Of a stretch of DNA of 64,000 nucleotides, positions 9,296 through 18,081 are shown piece by piece. The DNA lies in contig NZ_VFSG01000002.1 in NCBI RefSeq assembly GCF_006385805.1, positions 124,001 through 188,000 on the forward strand, in the 5' to 3' direction. The DNA comes from Streptococcus xiaochunlingii. GTDB taxonomy: Bacteria > Bacillota > Bacilli > Lactobacillales > Streptococcaceae. Each line of letters starts with the position of its first letter. The first letter of the stretch is position 1. The notes beneath the pieces are model-generated. The model saw only the letters and a list, made by a program, of their open reading frames with translations. It made no database searches and had not been told where the DNA came from. A program made the translations under genes and the position numbers.

Positions 9296-9319
9296 AAAAG
9301 AGGTCGTAGACCTCTTTTT
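9296..9319. terminator. Bidirectional terminator downstream of tpx
   Basis: A 10-bp stem (9296-9305 with 9309-9318, 3-nt loop) with an A-run on one side and a T-run on the other, between the convergent DUF3114-like gene and tpx. Confidence 0.85.
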
Positions 9320-9322
9320 CGT

Positions 9323-9817
9323 TTAATCAAGTGCTTTGACAGCTTCGATTGCGGCGTCGTAATTTGGTTCGCTGTTGATGTTGTCGAGGTATTCAACGTA
9401 TGTGACCTTGTTATCCGCATCTAGGACCAAGACAGCGCGTGCGAGCAAGTGCCATTCATTGATCAAGAGGCCATAGGCTTTTCCGAAGGAATGGTCGAAG
9501 TAGTCTGAGAGCATGATGGCATTTTCGATCCCTTCAGCAGCGCACCATTTACCTTGAGCGAAAGGAAGGTCGACAGAGACGGTCAAGACCACAGTGTCCT
9601 CCATGTCAGAGAGGGCCTGGTTGAAGTGACGTGTTTGAGTGGAACAGATGCCTGTGTCAATGGATGGGATCACGCTGAGGACTTTTTTCTTCCCAGCAAA
9701 ATCAGCCAAAGATTTTTTCTTCAAGTTTGGCGTAGTCAGTGAAAAGTCGTGGGCGGTATCGCCAACTTGGAGTTGAGATCCGGTAAAGGTAACAGGGTTT
9801 CCTAAAAATGTTGTCAT
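9323..9817 (-). CDS. tpx: Thiol peroxidase Tpx
   Basis: An atypical 2-Cys peroxiredoxin that reduces H2O2 and organic peroxides using thioredoxin. It is 164 aa from ATG 9817, which has AGGAG upstream; a longer frame exists but has no ribosome site. The peroxidatic cysteine is Cys58 in [12 protein letters not shown] and the resolving cysteine is Cys92 in KWCAAEG. The 34-residue separation is that of the family. The gene follows fimA by 88 bp on the same strand, the known fimCBA-tpx arrangement of S. parasanguinis and S. gordonii, and links manganese uptake with peroxide defence in an H2O2-producing genus. Confidence 0.95.
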   Translation of the reverse strand: MTTFLGNPVTFTGSQLQVGDTAHDFSLTTPNLKKKSLADFAGKKKVLSVIPSIDTGICSTQTRHFNQALSDMEDTVVLTVSVDLPFAQGKWCAAEGIENAIMLSDYFDHSFGKAYGLLINEWHLLARAVLVLDADNKVTYVEYLDNINSEPNYDAAIEAVKALD

Positions 9818-9905
9818 AGCAAAGACTCCTTTTTTCTTTTCATTGTACATTAATGAAGGGGGAAGAGCCACTGATTTGTTTGAGAATCTAATCAGCTTTA
9901 GAGAC

Positions 9906-10838
9906 TTATTTGTTCAAACCTTCTGCGATTTTCTCTAAATTCCATTTCATCATGCTGTAGTAGCTGTCGCCTTCTTCCCCTTCTTTAGCAATCGAGTCAG
10001 TAAAGATCTTTGCAAAGATAGGGATATTGCTATCCTTAGACACAGTTTTCATAGGACGCTCATCGACACTGGATTCGACAAAGAGGGACGGTACTTTGGT
10101 TTGACGCAATTTCTCTAGCAGCGTTTTGATTTGTTCAGGTGTCCCTTCTTCTTCAGTGTTGATTTCCCAGATATAGGCAGATGGGACGCCGTAGGCTTTG
10201 GAGAAGTACTTGAAGCAACCCTCACTGGTTACGATCATCTTCTTCTCTGCTGGGATGTTATTGAATGCTTGCTTGGCTTCTTGATCCAGCTTGCTCAGTT
10301 TTTCAGTATAGGCTGCTAGATTTTTTTCGTAGAAGTCCTTATTTTTTGGATCTTTGGCGATCAATTGTTTAGCAATGTTTTTAGCATAGATGATCCCGTT
10401 TTCGAGATTGAGCCAAGCGTGAGGGTCTTCTTTTCCAGCTTGGTTTTGGCCTTCTAGGTAGATGACCTCTACGCCATCGCTGGCAGCGAAATAGTCCTTG
10501 TTTTCTACTTTATTAGCATTTTTGACCAACTTGGTAAACCAAGCATTGCCACCCGTTTCGAGGTTGATGCCGTTGTAGAAGATGAGGTCTGCTTGTGAAG
10601 TTTTTTTGACATCTTCTGGGAGTGGTTCGTATTCATGGGGATCTTGGCCGACAGGGACAATACTGTGTAGCTCGATTTTATCCCCCGCGATATTTTTGGT
10701 GATATCTGCGAGGATGGAGTTGGTGGTGACCACCTTCAATTTATCAGATGAGGACTTGGAAGAAGAGCCTTTGCTACAGGCCATAAGGCCGAATAAGAGC
10801 GCCACAAAGAGGGCAAGGACAGAAGCGATTTTTTTCAT
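9906..10838 (-). CDS. fimA: Manganese-binding lipoprotein FimA (PsaA/ScaA family)
   Basis: The solute-binding lipoprotein of a Mn(II) ABC importer, historically described as a fimbrial adhesin of S. parasanguinis. It is 310 aa, the usual length. The signal peptide ends in a lipobox (GLMAC) with a Ser/Lys-rich tether. The four expected metal ligands are visible: His in GQDPHEYEP, His in EDPHAWLN, Glu in VTSEGCF and Asp in [10 protein letters not shown]. The gene is third in fimC-fimB-fimA, 11 bp after fimB. It is probably controlled by the Mn repressor through the operator before fimC. Confidence 0.96.
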   Translation of the reverse strand: MKKIASVLALFVALLFGLMACSKGSSSKSSSDKLKVVTTNSILADITKNIAGDKIELHSIVPVGQDPHEYEPLPEDVKKTSQADLIFYNGINLETGGNAWFTKLVKNANKVENKDYFAASDGVEVIYLEGQNQAGKEDPHAWLNLENGIIYAKNIAKQLIAKDPKNKDFYEKNLAAYTEKLSKLDQEAKQAFNNIPAEKKMIVTSEGCFKYFSKAYGVPSAYIWEINTEEEGTPEQIKTLLEKLRQTKVPSLFVESSVDERPMKTVSKDSNIPIFAKIFTDSIAKEGEEGDSYYSMMKWNLEKIAEGLNK

Positions 10839-10849
10839 GTGTTTCTCCT

Positions 10850-11692
10850 TTAATGAGGTGAAAGAGCGTGCTTATTCTTTCTCTGCTTAGGAGCGATAAA
10901 GAAGCTGATGAGAAAGAAGACTGCAGAAGTGAGGACGATACAAGACCCAACGGCGATGTTAAAGCTGTAGCCAATAAAGAGTCCCAGGATGGATGCAAGA
11001 GCACCTAATCCGGATGAAAGGAGCATCATGGACCAGAGGCTATTGGCATAGAGATAGGCTGTCGCAGCGGGTGTGATGAGCATGGCAACGATGAGAATGG
11101 TCCCGACACTCTGCATAGCAGTGACAGAAACCAAGGTCAAGAGCACCATGAGAAGGTAGTGATAGACCTTGACCCGGACGCCCATGGACTGAGCCAGAAC
11201 GGGGTCAAAAGATGTGAGCAGTAAGGGTCGAAAGAGCAGGCAAATCACCAGCAAGACCGCCACCCCAATACCGATGGTCATCCACATATCCTGGTCTTGC
11301 ACGGCCAAGATATTCCCAAAGAGGATGTGGAAAAGGTCGGTGGAACTTTTAGCGATTCCAATCAGAATGACTCCTAAGGCGAGGAAAGAAGAAAAGGTAA
11401 TCCCAATTGCAGTGTCGCTCTTGATGATGGAGTTGCTCTTGATATAGGTGATGAGGATGGAAGCTAAAAGTCCAAAGGTAATGGCGCCAATAAAGAAATT
11501 GATGCCCAGGATAAAGGAAAGGGCCACACCTGGAAGGACCGCGTGTGAGATGGCATCTCCCATGAGAGACATGCCTCGCAAAATGATGAAACATCCGACT
11601 GCACCAGCGACGATCCCTATGGCAATAGCTGTAATGAGAGCGTTTTGGAGGAAATGAAATTGTTGTAATCCATCGATAAATTCTGCAATCAT
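10850..11692 (-). CDS. fimB: Manganese ABC transporter permease FimB
   Basis: The membrane channel of the FimCBA importer, in the ABC-3 (ZnuB/TroC) permease family. It is 280 aa with about eight hydrophobic helices. The family segment [16 protein letters not shown], which contacts the ATPase, lies near residues 45-60. The start codon overlaps the fimC stop by four bases, indicating translational coupling. A charged, Lys-rich C-terminal tail is predicted to be cytoplasmic. Confidence 0.95.
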   Translation of the reverse strand: MIAEFIDGLQQFHFLQNALITAIAIGIVAGAVGCFIILRGMSLMGDAISHAVLPGVALSFILGINFFIGAITFGLLASILITYIKSNSIIKSDTAIGITFSSFLALGVILIGIAKSSTDLFHILFGNILAVQDQDMWMTIGIGVAVLLVICLLFRPLLLTSFDPVLAQSMGVRVKVYHYLLMVLLTLVSVTAMQSVGTILIVAMLITPAATAYLYANSLWSMMLLSSGLGALASILGLFIGYSFNIAVGSCIVLTSAVFFLISFFIAPKQRKNKHALSPH

Positions 11693-12411
11693 CTGATTTC
11701 ACCTCCTATAAAAAGTTCATGACCGTAGGCTGCGTGAAGATTCTCTTTGGTAAAGGTTTCTTCTGTTTTCCCAAAAGCAATCAGTTTGCGATGAAGGAGC
11801 AGGATCTGGTCAAAATAAGCTGGGACCTTGCTCAGATCGTGATGGACAATCAGGATGGTCTTGCCTTCCTTTTTCAAGGTTTGGAGTGTCTGCATGATGA
11901 TGTCTTCGCTAACAGAGTCAATCCCAGCAAAGGGCTCATCCAAGAAGATGACCTCTGCTTCTTGAACCAAGCAGCGGGCGATCAGAACCCTTTGGAATTG
12001 CCCTCCTGAAAGCTGGCCAATCTGGCGATCTGCTAGATCAAGAAGATTGACAAGTTTCAAGGCATTTTCTACTTTTTGGAGATCCTCTTTGCTTTTTCTC
12101 TTGAAGATAGAAAGATGGGGATAGAGCCCCAGCGAGACACACTCCCGCACCGTGATGGGGAAGTGGAAATCAATAGCGGATTTCTGTTCGACGTAGGCCA
12201 CTCGTTGAAGAACTTGGCCGAGGTCTTTTTGATCGAGCTGGACCTTTCCCGAATGAGGGAGAAGTCCTAGCATGGCCTTGATCAGGGTTGATTTTCCAGC
12301 TCCGTTGGGTCCAAGAATGCCTAGGATGGTTGGACCCTGGATGGTGAGGGAAAGATCCTCCAAGGCCAGTGTTTGCTGGTAAGCAACACTTAGATGTTCA
12401 ATTTGAATCAT
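11689..12411 (-). CDS. fimC: Manganese ABC transporter ATP-binding protein FimC
   Basis: The ATPase of the FimCBA manganese importer, 240 aa and the usual size. Walker A is GPNGAGKST, the Q-loop is in [13 protein letters not shown], the signature is LSGGQFQRV, Walker B is [10 protein letters not shown], and the switch histidine is in VHHDL. It is the first gene of the operon. Its promoter carries a repressor palindrome. Neighbouring pepO is divergent across a 148-bp region. Confidence 0.95.
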   Translation of the reverse strand: MIQIEHLSVAYQQTLALEDLSLTIQGPTILGILGPNGAGKSTLIKAMLGLLPHSGKVQLDQKDLGQVLQRVAYVEQKSAIDFHFPITVRECVSLGLYPHLSIFKRKSKEDLQKVENALKLVNLLDLADRQIGQLSGGQFQRVLIARCLVQEAEVIFLDEPFAGIDSVSEDIIMQTLQTLKKEGKTILIVHHDLSKVPAYFDQILLLHRKLIAFGKTEETFTKENLHAAYGHELFIGGEIR

Positions 12412-12431
12412 GATTTTGCTCCTTTACCATT

Positions 12432-12470
12432 AATATACATGAATGAAAAAATTAAGTCAAGTTAATTTTT
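12432..12470 (-). promoter_or_regulatory. fimCBA promoter with manganese-repressor operator
   Basis: On the minus strand TTGACT (12455-12460), 17 bp, TATATT (12432-12437). The -35 sits in the centre of an imperfect palindrome, AAAATTAACTTGACTTAATT (12446-12470 region). This matches my recollection of ScaR/PsaR/SloR operators, so metal-bound repressor would block RNA polymerase directly. Confidence 0.9.
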
Positions 12471-12559
12471 AAAATAATTTAGATTAAATCTTTTGTAATC
12501 ATTGAAAAATAGACCTATTTTTGATAAGGTTAATAGAAAAGAATGAAAGTGAGAAGATC

Positions 12560-14455
12560 ATGGTACGTTTACAAGATGATTTTTATGATTACGTCAATGG
12601 GGAATGGGCTGAGACAGCTGTTATTCCTGATGACAAACCGTCAACTGGTGGTTTTATGGACTTGATCCAAGATATCGAAAACTTGATGTTGGATATTACC
12701 GGAAAATGGCAACGGGGAGAAGAATTGCCTGAAGACAGCATTCTGCAAAACTTTGTCAAATACCACAAAATGGTGGCAGATTTTGATGCGCGGGAAGCAG
12801 CTGGTGTAGCAACAGTCATGCCCTTGATCAATGAAATTAAGGCTCTGTCTTCTTTTGAAGACTATACCAGCAAGTTGGGGACCTATGAACTAGCTGGTAA
12901 ACCAAATCTCATGCCATTTAGCGTGTCACCAGACTTTATGAATGCTCAAATGAATGTCTTGTGGGGAGAGTCTCTTGCTCTCATCTTGCCAGATACGACC
13001 TACTATGAAGAAGGAAACGAAAAAGGACCAGAATTGCTGGCTATCTGGCGCCAAATGATGGAAAAACTCTTGCCAAAATTTGATTTCTCAGAGGAAGAAA
13101 TCAAAGATATCCTGGATAAGGTCATTGCAGCGGACGCAGAATTAGCCAAATATGTCTTGTCAAATGAAGAAAGATCAGAGTACAACAAACTCTACCATCC
13201 TTATGAGTGGGCAGATTTCAAGGCCTTGGTTCCAGAATTGCCACTCGATGCCTTCTTTACTGAAGTGATCGGACAAACACCAGATAAAATCATCGTGCCA
13301 GAAGAGCGTTTCTGGAAAGAATTTGCACCAAAATACTACTCGGCAGCCAACTGGGAAACCATTCATGCCAAATTGAAACTCGGTGCAGCCTTAGATTGGA
13401 CGTCTTTCTTGACCGAAGAAATCCGTGTCTTGTCTGGTGAATATGGACGGATCATCACGGGGATTCCAGAACCTCGTCCAAAAGAAAAAGCCGCTTTGGC
13501 CTTGGCAGAAGGACCTTATAGCCAAGCGCTTGGACTCTGGTATGCGGGAGAAAAATTCTCACCAGAAGCAAAAGCAGACGTAGAGCATAAAGTAGCGACC
13601 ATGATTGACGTCTACAAGGAGCGCTTAGAAAAAGCAGACTGGCTCGCTCCTGAAACTCGTGAAAAAGCCATTGTCAAACTCAATGTCATTACACCGCATA
13701 TTGGCTACCCTGAAAAATTACCAGAAACATACGCCAAAAAGATTATCGACGAGAGCAAGACCTTGGTGGAAAATGCTCAAGCTCTCTATGAAATTTCCAT
13801 TGCCCATACTTGGAGCAAGTGGAACCAACCAGTCGATCGGAGCGAATGGCACATGCCAGCTAATATGGTCAATGCTTACTATGATCCGCAACAAAACCAA
13901 ATCGTCTTCCCAGCAGCGATTTTACAAGCACCTTTCTATGACCTTCACCAATCATCATCAGCCAACTACGGCGGAATCGGTGCGGTCATTGCCCATGAAA
14001 TCTCCCACGCCTTTGACACCAATGGAGCCTCCTTTGACGAGCACGGTAGCTTGAAAGACTGGTGGAAGCCAGAAGATTACGAAGCCTTTACCGCTCGTAC
14101 TCAAAAAGTCATCGATCAGTTTGAAGGACAAGACTCATACGGTGCCAAGATCAACGGGAAATTGACCGTTTCTGAAAACGTAGCAGACCTCGGTGGTATC
14201 GCTGCAGCTCTTGAAGCCGCTAAGAAAGAGGAAGATTTCTCAGCAGAAGAATTCTTCACCAACTTTGCTCGCATCTGGCGCATGAAAGCCCGAACAGAGT
14301 ACATGCAACTCCTCGCAAGTGTCGATGTCCACGCACCAGGAAAACTCCGTACCAATGTTCAATTACCAAACTTTGATGAATTCTTTGAAACCTTTGATGT
14401 CAAAGAAGGCGACGGCATGTGGCGCGCACCAGAAGACCGTGTGATTATTTGGTAA
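12560..14455 (+). CDS. pepO: Neprilysin-like zinc endopeptidase PepO (M13)
   Basis: A 631-aa metalloendopeptidase that cleaves oligopeptides. It has no classical signal peptide, although streptococcal PepO can be found at the surface. The zinc site is complete: HEISH (His479, His483, catalytic Glu480) and the third ligand Glu539 in SENVADLGG. The C-terminal motif MWRAPEDRVIIW is close to the family ending. ATG 12560 is chosen because the protein then begins MVRLQDDFYDYVNGEW, the conserved M13 start; a longer frame from 12521 covers the promoter region. It is divergent from fimCBA, the arrangement known in S. parasanguinis. Confidence 0.95.
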   Translation: MVRLQDDFYDYVNGEWAETAVIPDDKPSTGGFMDLIQDIENLMLDITGKWQRGEELPEDSILQNFVKYHKMVADFDAREAAGVATVMPLINEIKALSSFEDYTSKLGTYELAGKPNLMPFSVSPDFMNAQMNVLWGESLALILPDTTYYEEGNEKGPELLAIWRQMMEKLLPKFDFSEEEIKDILDKVIAADAELAKYVLSNEERSEYNKLYHPYEWADFKALVPELPLDAFFTEVIGQTPDKIIVPEERFWKEFAPKYYSAANWETIHAKLKLGAALDWTSFLTEEIRVLSGEYGRIITGIPEPRPKEKAALALAEGPYSQALGLWYAGEKFSPEAKADVEHKVATMIDVYKERLEKADWLAPETREKAIVKLNVITPHIGYPEKLPETYAKKIIDESKTLVENAQALYEISIAHTWSKWNQPVDRSEWHMPANMVNAYYDPQQNQIVFPAAILQAPFYDLHQSSSANYGGIGAVIAHEISHAFDTNGASFDEHGSLKDWWKPEDYEAFTARTQKVIDQFEGQDSYGAKINGKLTVSENVADLGGIAAALEAAKKEEDFSAEEFFTNFARIWRMKARTEYMQLLASVDVHAPGKLRTNVQLPNFDEFFETFDVKEGDGMWRAPEDRVIIW

Positions 14456-14495
14456 ATCAAGATACTAAGCCCGAAAAAAAGCGAGAAGAAAATAG

Positions 14496-14540
14496 GAGAT
14501 TGACCATGTGGGCCATGCTCACCAGGCAATCTCTCTTTTT
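14496..14540 (+). terminator. Terminator of pepO
   Basis: The GAGATTG/CAATCTC stem (14496-14502 with 14527-14533) encloses smaller pairings and is followed by a T5 tract. Confidence 0.6.
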
Positions 14541-14563
14541 CTCGATGCTCGTGAAAGAATAAG

Positions 14564-14614
14564 AAATCCCCAAAGCCAAGTTTCAATCTACTGAAACTAG
14601 CTTTGGGGATTTTT
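14564..14614. terminator. Long bidirectional hairpin between pepO and the activase gene
   Basis: A 13-bp perfect outer stem (14564-14576 with 14600-14612) plus inner AGTTTC/GAAACT pairing, flanked by A- and T-runs on opposite sides. Confidence 0.85.
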
Positions 14615-14621
14615 GAGTGGA

Positions 14622-15398
14622 TTAGAAATAACAGTGAATGTCATGATCTAAAAAAACTTGCTGGTAGTCATATAAATCTTCTGGATGCAGGGCTTTTATT
14701 CCTTCCATTTCATAGCGACGTCCTAAAAGTTTGTATTTATTTTCTCCAAACTGGTGAAATGGGAGAAGTTGTACTTCATCGATGTTGAGAGAATTAAAAA
14801 GGGAAGCAAATTCTTCAGCATCAGTTAAAGAGTCATTGAAATTAGGAATGACTGGAATACGTAAAACGATTGTTTTGTTTTGAGCAAAGGCATAATGAAT
14901 ATTTTTAATAATCAGATGATTGTTGACTCCGACAACCTTCTTATGTTTAAGTGTATTGTAATGTTTAAGGTCTGTATAAATAAAATCAACATACTGAATG
15001 AGATCGACAAATTTCTCATGTTCAACAAAAGCTGTCGTTTCGATTGCAGTATGAAGTCCAACTTCTTTCGCAGCTTTTAAGATTGCTTTGGCAAATTCAA
15101 ATTGAGCGAAGATTTCTCCACCAGACAGGGTAAGGCCACCACCAGATTCTTCGTAGAAGTCAACGTCTTTTAAGACATCATCTATGATTTCTGTAACTGT
15201 TTTTTCTTCTCCCGTGATGGTTTCCTTTTTAGTAACAGCATCCAACATTTTTTCAGGATTTGCGCGCTGGGATTCAGGATTGGAGCACCATGGACAACGC
15301 AGGGGACATCCTTTTAGAAATACAGTAGTTCGGATGCCAGGGCCATCATGGATACTAAAGTGTTGGATATTAAAGATTATGCCACGATTTTGTTCCAT
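14622..15398 (-). CDS. Radical SAM activating enzyme for the glycyl radical enzyme
   Basis: It installs the glycyl radical on its partner using SAM and a [4Fe-4S] cluster. It is 258 aa. The radical SAM cysteines are C31, C35 and C38 (GCPLRCPWC), and a GGE motif follows (LTLSGGEIFAQ). Many activases of non-PFL glycyl radical enzymes carry an inserted ferredoxin-like domain; this one goes directly from the CX3CX2C motif to the barrel and looks PFL-activase sized. The partner is almost certainly the 812-aa enzyme at 19525, because no other such gene is in the window. It is transcribed divergently from the DeoR gene. The pneumococcal homologue is annotated pflE. Confidence 0.92.
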   Translation of the reverse strand: MEQNRGIIFNIQHFSIHDGPGIRTTVFLKGCPLRCPWCSNPESQRANPEKMLDAVTKKETITGEEKTVTEIIDDVLKDVDFYEESGGGLTLSGGEIFAQFEFAKAILKAAKEVGLHTAIETTAFVEHEKFVDLIQYVDFIYTDLKHYNTLKHKKVVGVNNHLIIKNIHYAFAQNKTIVLRIPVIPNFNDSLTDAEEFASLFNSLNIDEVQLLPFHQFGENKYKLLGRRYEMEGIKALHPEDLYDYQQVFLDHDIHCYF

Positions 15399-15429
15399 AT
15401 TTTTGCTCTCCTATCAATCTAGTAAGTCC

Positions 15430-15458
15430 ATTATACATTATTTAAGAAACTAATTCAA
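15430..15458 (-). promoter_or_regulatory. Promoter of the activase gene
   Basis: On the minus strand TTGAAT (15453-15458), 17 bp, TATAAT (15430-15435). The shared DeoR-type box starts at the very next base upstream of the -35. Confidence 0.85.
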
Positions 15459-15470
15459 TTACGAACGAAA
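15459..15470 (+). promoter_or_regulatory. Candidate DeoR operator box, divergent region
   Basis: TTACGAACGAAA lies between the two divergent promoters. A near copy, TTACGAAAGAAA, lies at 19480-19491 in the promoter of the glycyl radical enzyme gene. That the DeoR protein binds here is inferred from position and repetition. Confidence 0.55.
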
Positions 15471-15482
15471 GTTTATTTTGTT

Positions 15483-15510
15483 TTGAATTCACTCGAAAAT
15501 TTGCTAAAAT
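15483..15510 (+). promoter_or_regulatory. Promoter of the DeoR-family gene
   Basis: TTGAAT (15483-15488), a 16-bp spacer and TAAAAT (15505-15510), upstream of an AGAAGAGG ribosome site. Confidence 0.75.
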
Positions 15511-15528
15511 AGAGAAGAGGTAAAAAGA

Positions 15529-16272
15529 ATGCAACGTTTAGATGAAATATTGAAATTAGTATCGGAATTTGAAAAGATTGATGTTAATAGCTTGTCTGAG
15601 AAATTACAAGTCTCTAAAGTGACCATTCGAAAGGATTTGGACAAGCTAGAATCCAAAGGATTATTGCATAGAGAACACGGCTATGCTGTTTTAAATAGTG
15701 GAGATGATATCAATGTTCGATTGTCCTTTCAATATGATACCAAGAAAAGAATAGCCAAGGAAGCTGCTAAATTAATTAAGGATAACGACACGGTTTTGAT
15801 TGAATCGGGCTCTACATGTGCTTTGCTAGCGGAAGAAATTTGCCAAACAAAAAAGAATGTCAAGATTGTGACAAATTCTTATTTTATTGCAGATTATATT
15901 CAGGAATATGATTCTTGTAAAATCATCCTACTTGGTGGTGAATTTCAAAAAGAATCGAGAGTGACTGTAGGTCCGCTTTTGAAAGAATTAATCCGCTCGT
16001 TTAGAGTTCCCTTTGCTTTTGTAGGGGTTGACGGATATGATGATGAACTTGGCTTTACTGGGAAAGATATGATGAGAAGTGAAGTTGTTCAAGCTATGTC
16101 CGATGTTTCTAAGGAAGTGGTTGTCTTGACAGATTCAAGTAAATTTGGGAAATGTGGAACCGTCAGACGATTTGCACTTTCACAAGTTTCGAGAGTCATA
16201 ACAGATAAGAATATATCTCAAGAAGCGAAAGAAAAACTTGAGGATTCACAAACGATTTTAACTTTAGTATAA
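15529..16272 (+). CDS. DeoR-family transcriptional regulator
   Basis: A 247-aa DeoR/GlpR-type regulator. An N-terminal winged helix (VNSLSEKLQVSKVTIRKDLDKLE) is followed by a DeoRC sugar-phosphate sensor domain (residues about 75-235, with the IESGSTCALLAEEI and VTNSYFIADYI motifs). Regulators of this type respond to phosphorylated sugars and usually repress the linked catabolic genes. Its target is likely the TTACGAAMGAAA box found in its own promoter region and before the glycyl radical enzyme gene. It is followed after 14 bp by a second regulator, so the two form one transcript. Confidence 0.9.
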   Translation: MQRLDEILKLVSEFEKIDVNSLSEKLQVSKVTIRKDLDKLESKGLLHREHGYAVLNSGDDINVRLSFQYDTKKRIAKEAAKLIKDNDTVLIESGSTCALLAEEICQTKKNVKIVTNSYFIADYIQEYDSCKIILLGGEFQKESRVTVGPLLKELIRSFRVPFAFVGVDGYDDELGFTGKDMMRSEVVQAMSDVSKEVVVLTDSSKFGKCGTVRRFALSQVSRVITDKNISQEAKEKLEDSQTILTLV

Positions 16273-16286
16273 GAAGGAGAAGCCAA

Positions 16287-17258
16287 TTGAAAGATGAACG
16301 GAAAAAGTTACTTGCTAAATTAGCCTATCTATACTATGTTGAAGACAAAAGTCAATCGCAAATCGCAGCAGAAACTGGAATCTACCGTACAACTGTCAGC
16401 AGAATGCTAGCAGAGGCTAAAAAAGAGGGAGTTGTAAAAATTGAAATCGAAAACTTTGATACTCGCCTCTTCCATTTAGAAAATTATATCAAACAAAAAT
16501 ATGGCTTAAAAGCTATCGAAATTATACCGAATCTAGTTGATGAGCCTCGAGAAAGCCTTGAAAAGCGACTGGCTCAAGCAAGTGCGGTCATGCTGCGTAA
16601 TTTGATTGAAGATGGAATGACAGTCGGATTTTCATGGGGCAAGTCTCTCAGATTAATGGTAGAACAAGTTGGAACGAAGCGTTTGGATGGTGTTCAGTTT
16701 TATCCCCTAGCTGGAGGTCCCAGTCATATTCATGCTCGCTACCATGTCAATACGCTGATCTACAGTATGGCGAGTAAATTTCATGGGGAATGTCATTTTA
16801 TAAACGCGAGTGTCATTCAAGAAAATTCTGAGGTGACGGAAGGTATCTTATCTTCTAAGTATTTTGAGGATTTGAAAGCTAGTTGGCGTTGTTTGGATGT
16901 TGCGGCTGTGGGGATTGGTGGCTATGCAGATAGCAAGAATCCTCAGTGGTTTGATATGCTGACATCAAATGATTTTAGGAAATTGGAGTCAGAACATGCT
17001 GTAGGAGAAGTATGCTGTCGTTTCTTTGATCAAGAAGGTGTCCCCGTTTATCCTGAATTACAGGAAAGAACAATATCTATCACATTGGAGGAATTGAGAA
17101 AGGTACCAAACACCATCTCTTTAGCCTACGGTGATCAGAAAGCAAAAGCTATTTTATCGGTTATGAAAGCCAACTATATCAATCATTTAGTCACAGATGA
17201 AGCAACGATCTTAAAAGTCTTAGAATTAGATGGTGATCAGCAATTTACTAAAAAATAG
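16287..17258 (+). CDS. SorC-family sugar-binding transcriptional regulator
   Basis: A 323-aa regulator. An N-terminal HTH (YYVEDKSQSQIAAETGIYRTTVSRMLAEAKKEG) is followed by a SorC/DeoR-like effector domain of NagB fold (GMTVGFSWGKSLRLMV, YPLAGGPSH, AVGIGGYAD). SorC proteins bind phosphorylated sugars and can activate or repress. The start is a TTG at 16287, preceded by AAGGAG at good spacing; no in-frame ATG is near. Two identical-type palindromes (GCACARATGTGC) before the PTS operon and before the glycyl radical enzyme gene are candidate binding sites. Having a DeoR and a SorC regulator side by side is unusual, but is conserved in the pneumococcal version of this locus as I remember it. Confidence 0.88.
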   Translation: MKDERKKLLAKLAYLYYVEDKSQSQIAAETGIYRTTVSRMLAEAKKEGVVKIEIENFDTRLFHLENYIKQKYGLKAIEIIPNLVDEPRESLEKRLAQASAVMLRNLIEDGMTVGFSWGKSLRLMVEQVGTKRLDGVQFYPLAGGPSHIHARYHVNTLIYSMASKFHGECHFINASVIQENSEVTEGILSSKYFEDLKASWRCLDVAAVGIGGYADSKNPQWFDMLTSNDFRKLESEHAVGEVCCRFFDQEGVPVYPELQERTISITLEELRKVPNTISLAYGDQKAKAILSVMKANYINHLVTDEATILKVLELDGDQQFTKK

Positions 17259-17297
17259 GACAGCAAGGATGCAGTCCTTATTTTTTTGAGCTGAATA

Positions 17298-17309
17298 GCA
17301 CAAATGTGC
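17298..17309 (+). promoter_or_regulatory. Candidate SorC operator upstream of the PTS genes
   Basis: The near-perfect palindrome GCACAAATGTGC lies 38 bp upstream of the -35. A matching GCACAGATGTGC occurs at 19400-19411. The position upstream of -35 would suit an activator. Confidence 0.5.
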
Positions 17310-17346
17310 AAAAAACAAAAACAACAATCAAATGTTGCGATTTTTA

Positions 17347-17375
17347 TTGACCGGCAAAAATATAAATGGTATATT
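17347..17375 (+). promoter_or_regulatory. Promoter of the PTS operon
   Basis: TTGACC (17347-17352), a 17-bp spacer and TATATT (17370-17375). Confidence 0.85.
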
Positions 17376-17381
17376 GACAAT

Positions 17382-17399
17382 AGAAAAAGCGCTTTCAGT
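17382..17399 (+). promoter_or_regulatory. CcpA cre site
   Basis: AGAAAAAGCGCTTTCAGT is centred on the AARCGYTT-type cre core and lies just downstream of the PTS promoter. This is a position where CcpA with HPr-Ser-P represses during growth on glucose. Confidence 0.75.
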
Positions 17400-17424
17400 A
17401 GATTAACAAAGGAGTGTAGTGCAC

Positions 17425-17748
17425 ATGGAAATAATTGTTGCAGACCAAATTATTATGGGATTGATTTTAAATGCGGGTGATGCTAAACAGCATATTTACC
17501 AAGCTTTATCATATGCTAAGGAGGGCGATTTTACATCTTCTGAAGGCGAAATTGCAAAAGCAGATGCAGCATTGCTAGAAGCGCATAACCTGCAAACACA
17601 ATTTTTAGCCCAGGAAGCAGGTGGGACAAAGACAGATATTACAGCTCTGTTTGTGCACTCACAAGATCACTTAATGACTTCAATCACAGAGATTAACTTG
17701 ATTAAAGAAATGATTGACTTACGTAAAGAACTTTCAGCGAAACAATAA
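17425..17748 (+). CDS. PTS lactose/cellobiose-family EIIA
   Basis: The soluble phosphotransfer subunit that receives phosphate from HPr. It is 107 aa. The phosphorylated histidine is His78 in LFVHSQDHLMTS, and the fold signature GDAKQHIYQALSYAKEGDF is present. I start at ATG 17425 because AAAGGAG lies 10 bases upstream; GTG 17419 is too close to it. It forms one operon with EIIB (13 bp later) and EIIC. The substrate is not evident from EIIA. The linked enzymes suggest an anhydrohexitol or related polyol. Confidence 0.93.
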   Translation: MEIIVADQIIMGLILNAGDAKQHIYQALSYAKEGDFTSSEGEIAKADAALLEAHNLQTQFLAQEAGGTKTDITALFVHSQDHLMTSITEINLIKEMIDLRKELSAKQ

Positions 17749-17761
17749 GGAGGAAAAGAAG

Positions 17762-18070
17762 ATGAAAATTGGATTGTTTTGTGCAGCAGGATTTTCAACA
17801 GGAATGTTGGTAAATAATATGAAGGTGGCGGCTAAGGAATTAGGGATTGATGCTGAAATCGATGCCTATTCTCAAGCGAAATTAGCAGATTTTGCCCCAG
17901 AAATCGATGTTGCATTGTTGGGCCCTCAAGTAGCTTATACTTTGGATAAATCAAAAGCGATTTGTGAGGCAAACCATATTCCTATTGCTGTCATCCCTAT
18001 GGCAGATTATGGGATGTTGGATGGTAAGAAAGTACTAAATCTAGCTCTAGAATTGCTAGGAGAAAAATAA
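17762..18070 (+). CDS. PTS lactose/cellobiose-family EIIB
   Basis: A small phosphotransfer subunit of 102 aa. The phospho-cysteine is Cys7 in LFCAAGFSTGML; the P-loop ends in STG where many relatives have STS. ATG 17762 follows AAGGAGG at good spacing; an upstream in-frame extension overlaps EIIA and has no ribosome site. It passes phosphate from EIIA to the sugar bound by EIIC. Confidence 0.92.
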   Translation: MKIGLFCAAGFSTGMLVNNMKVAAKELGIDAEIDAYSQAKLADFAPEIDVALLGPQVAYTLDKSKAICEANHIPIAVIPMADYGMLDGKKVLNLALELLGEK

Positions 18071-18081
18071 GGAGGCTTCCC

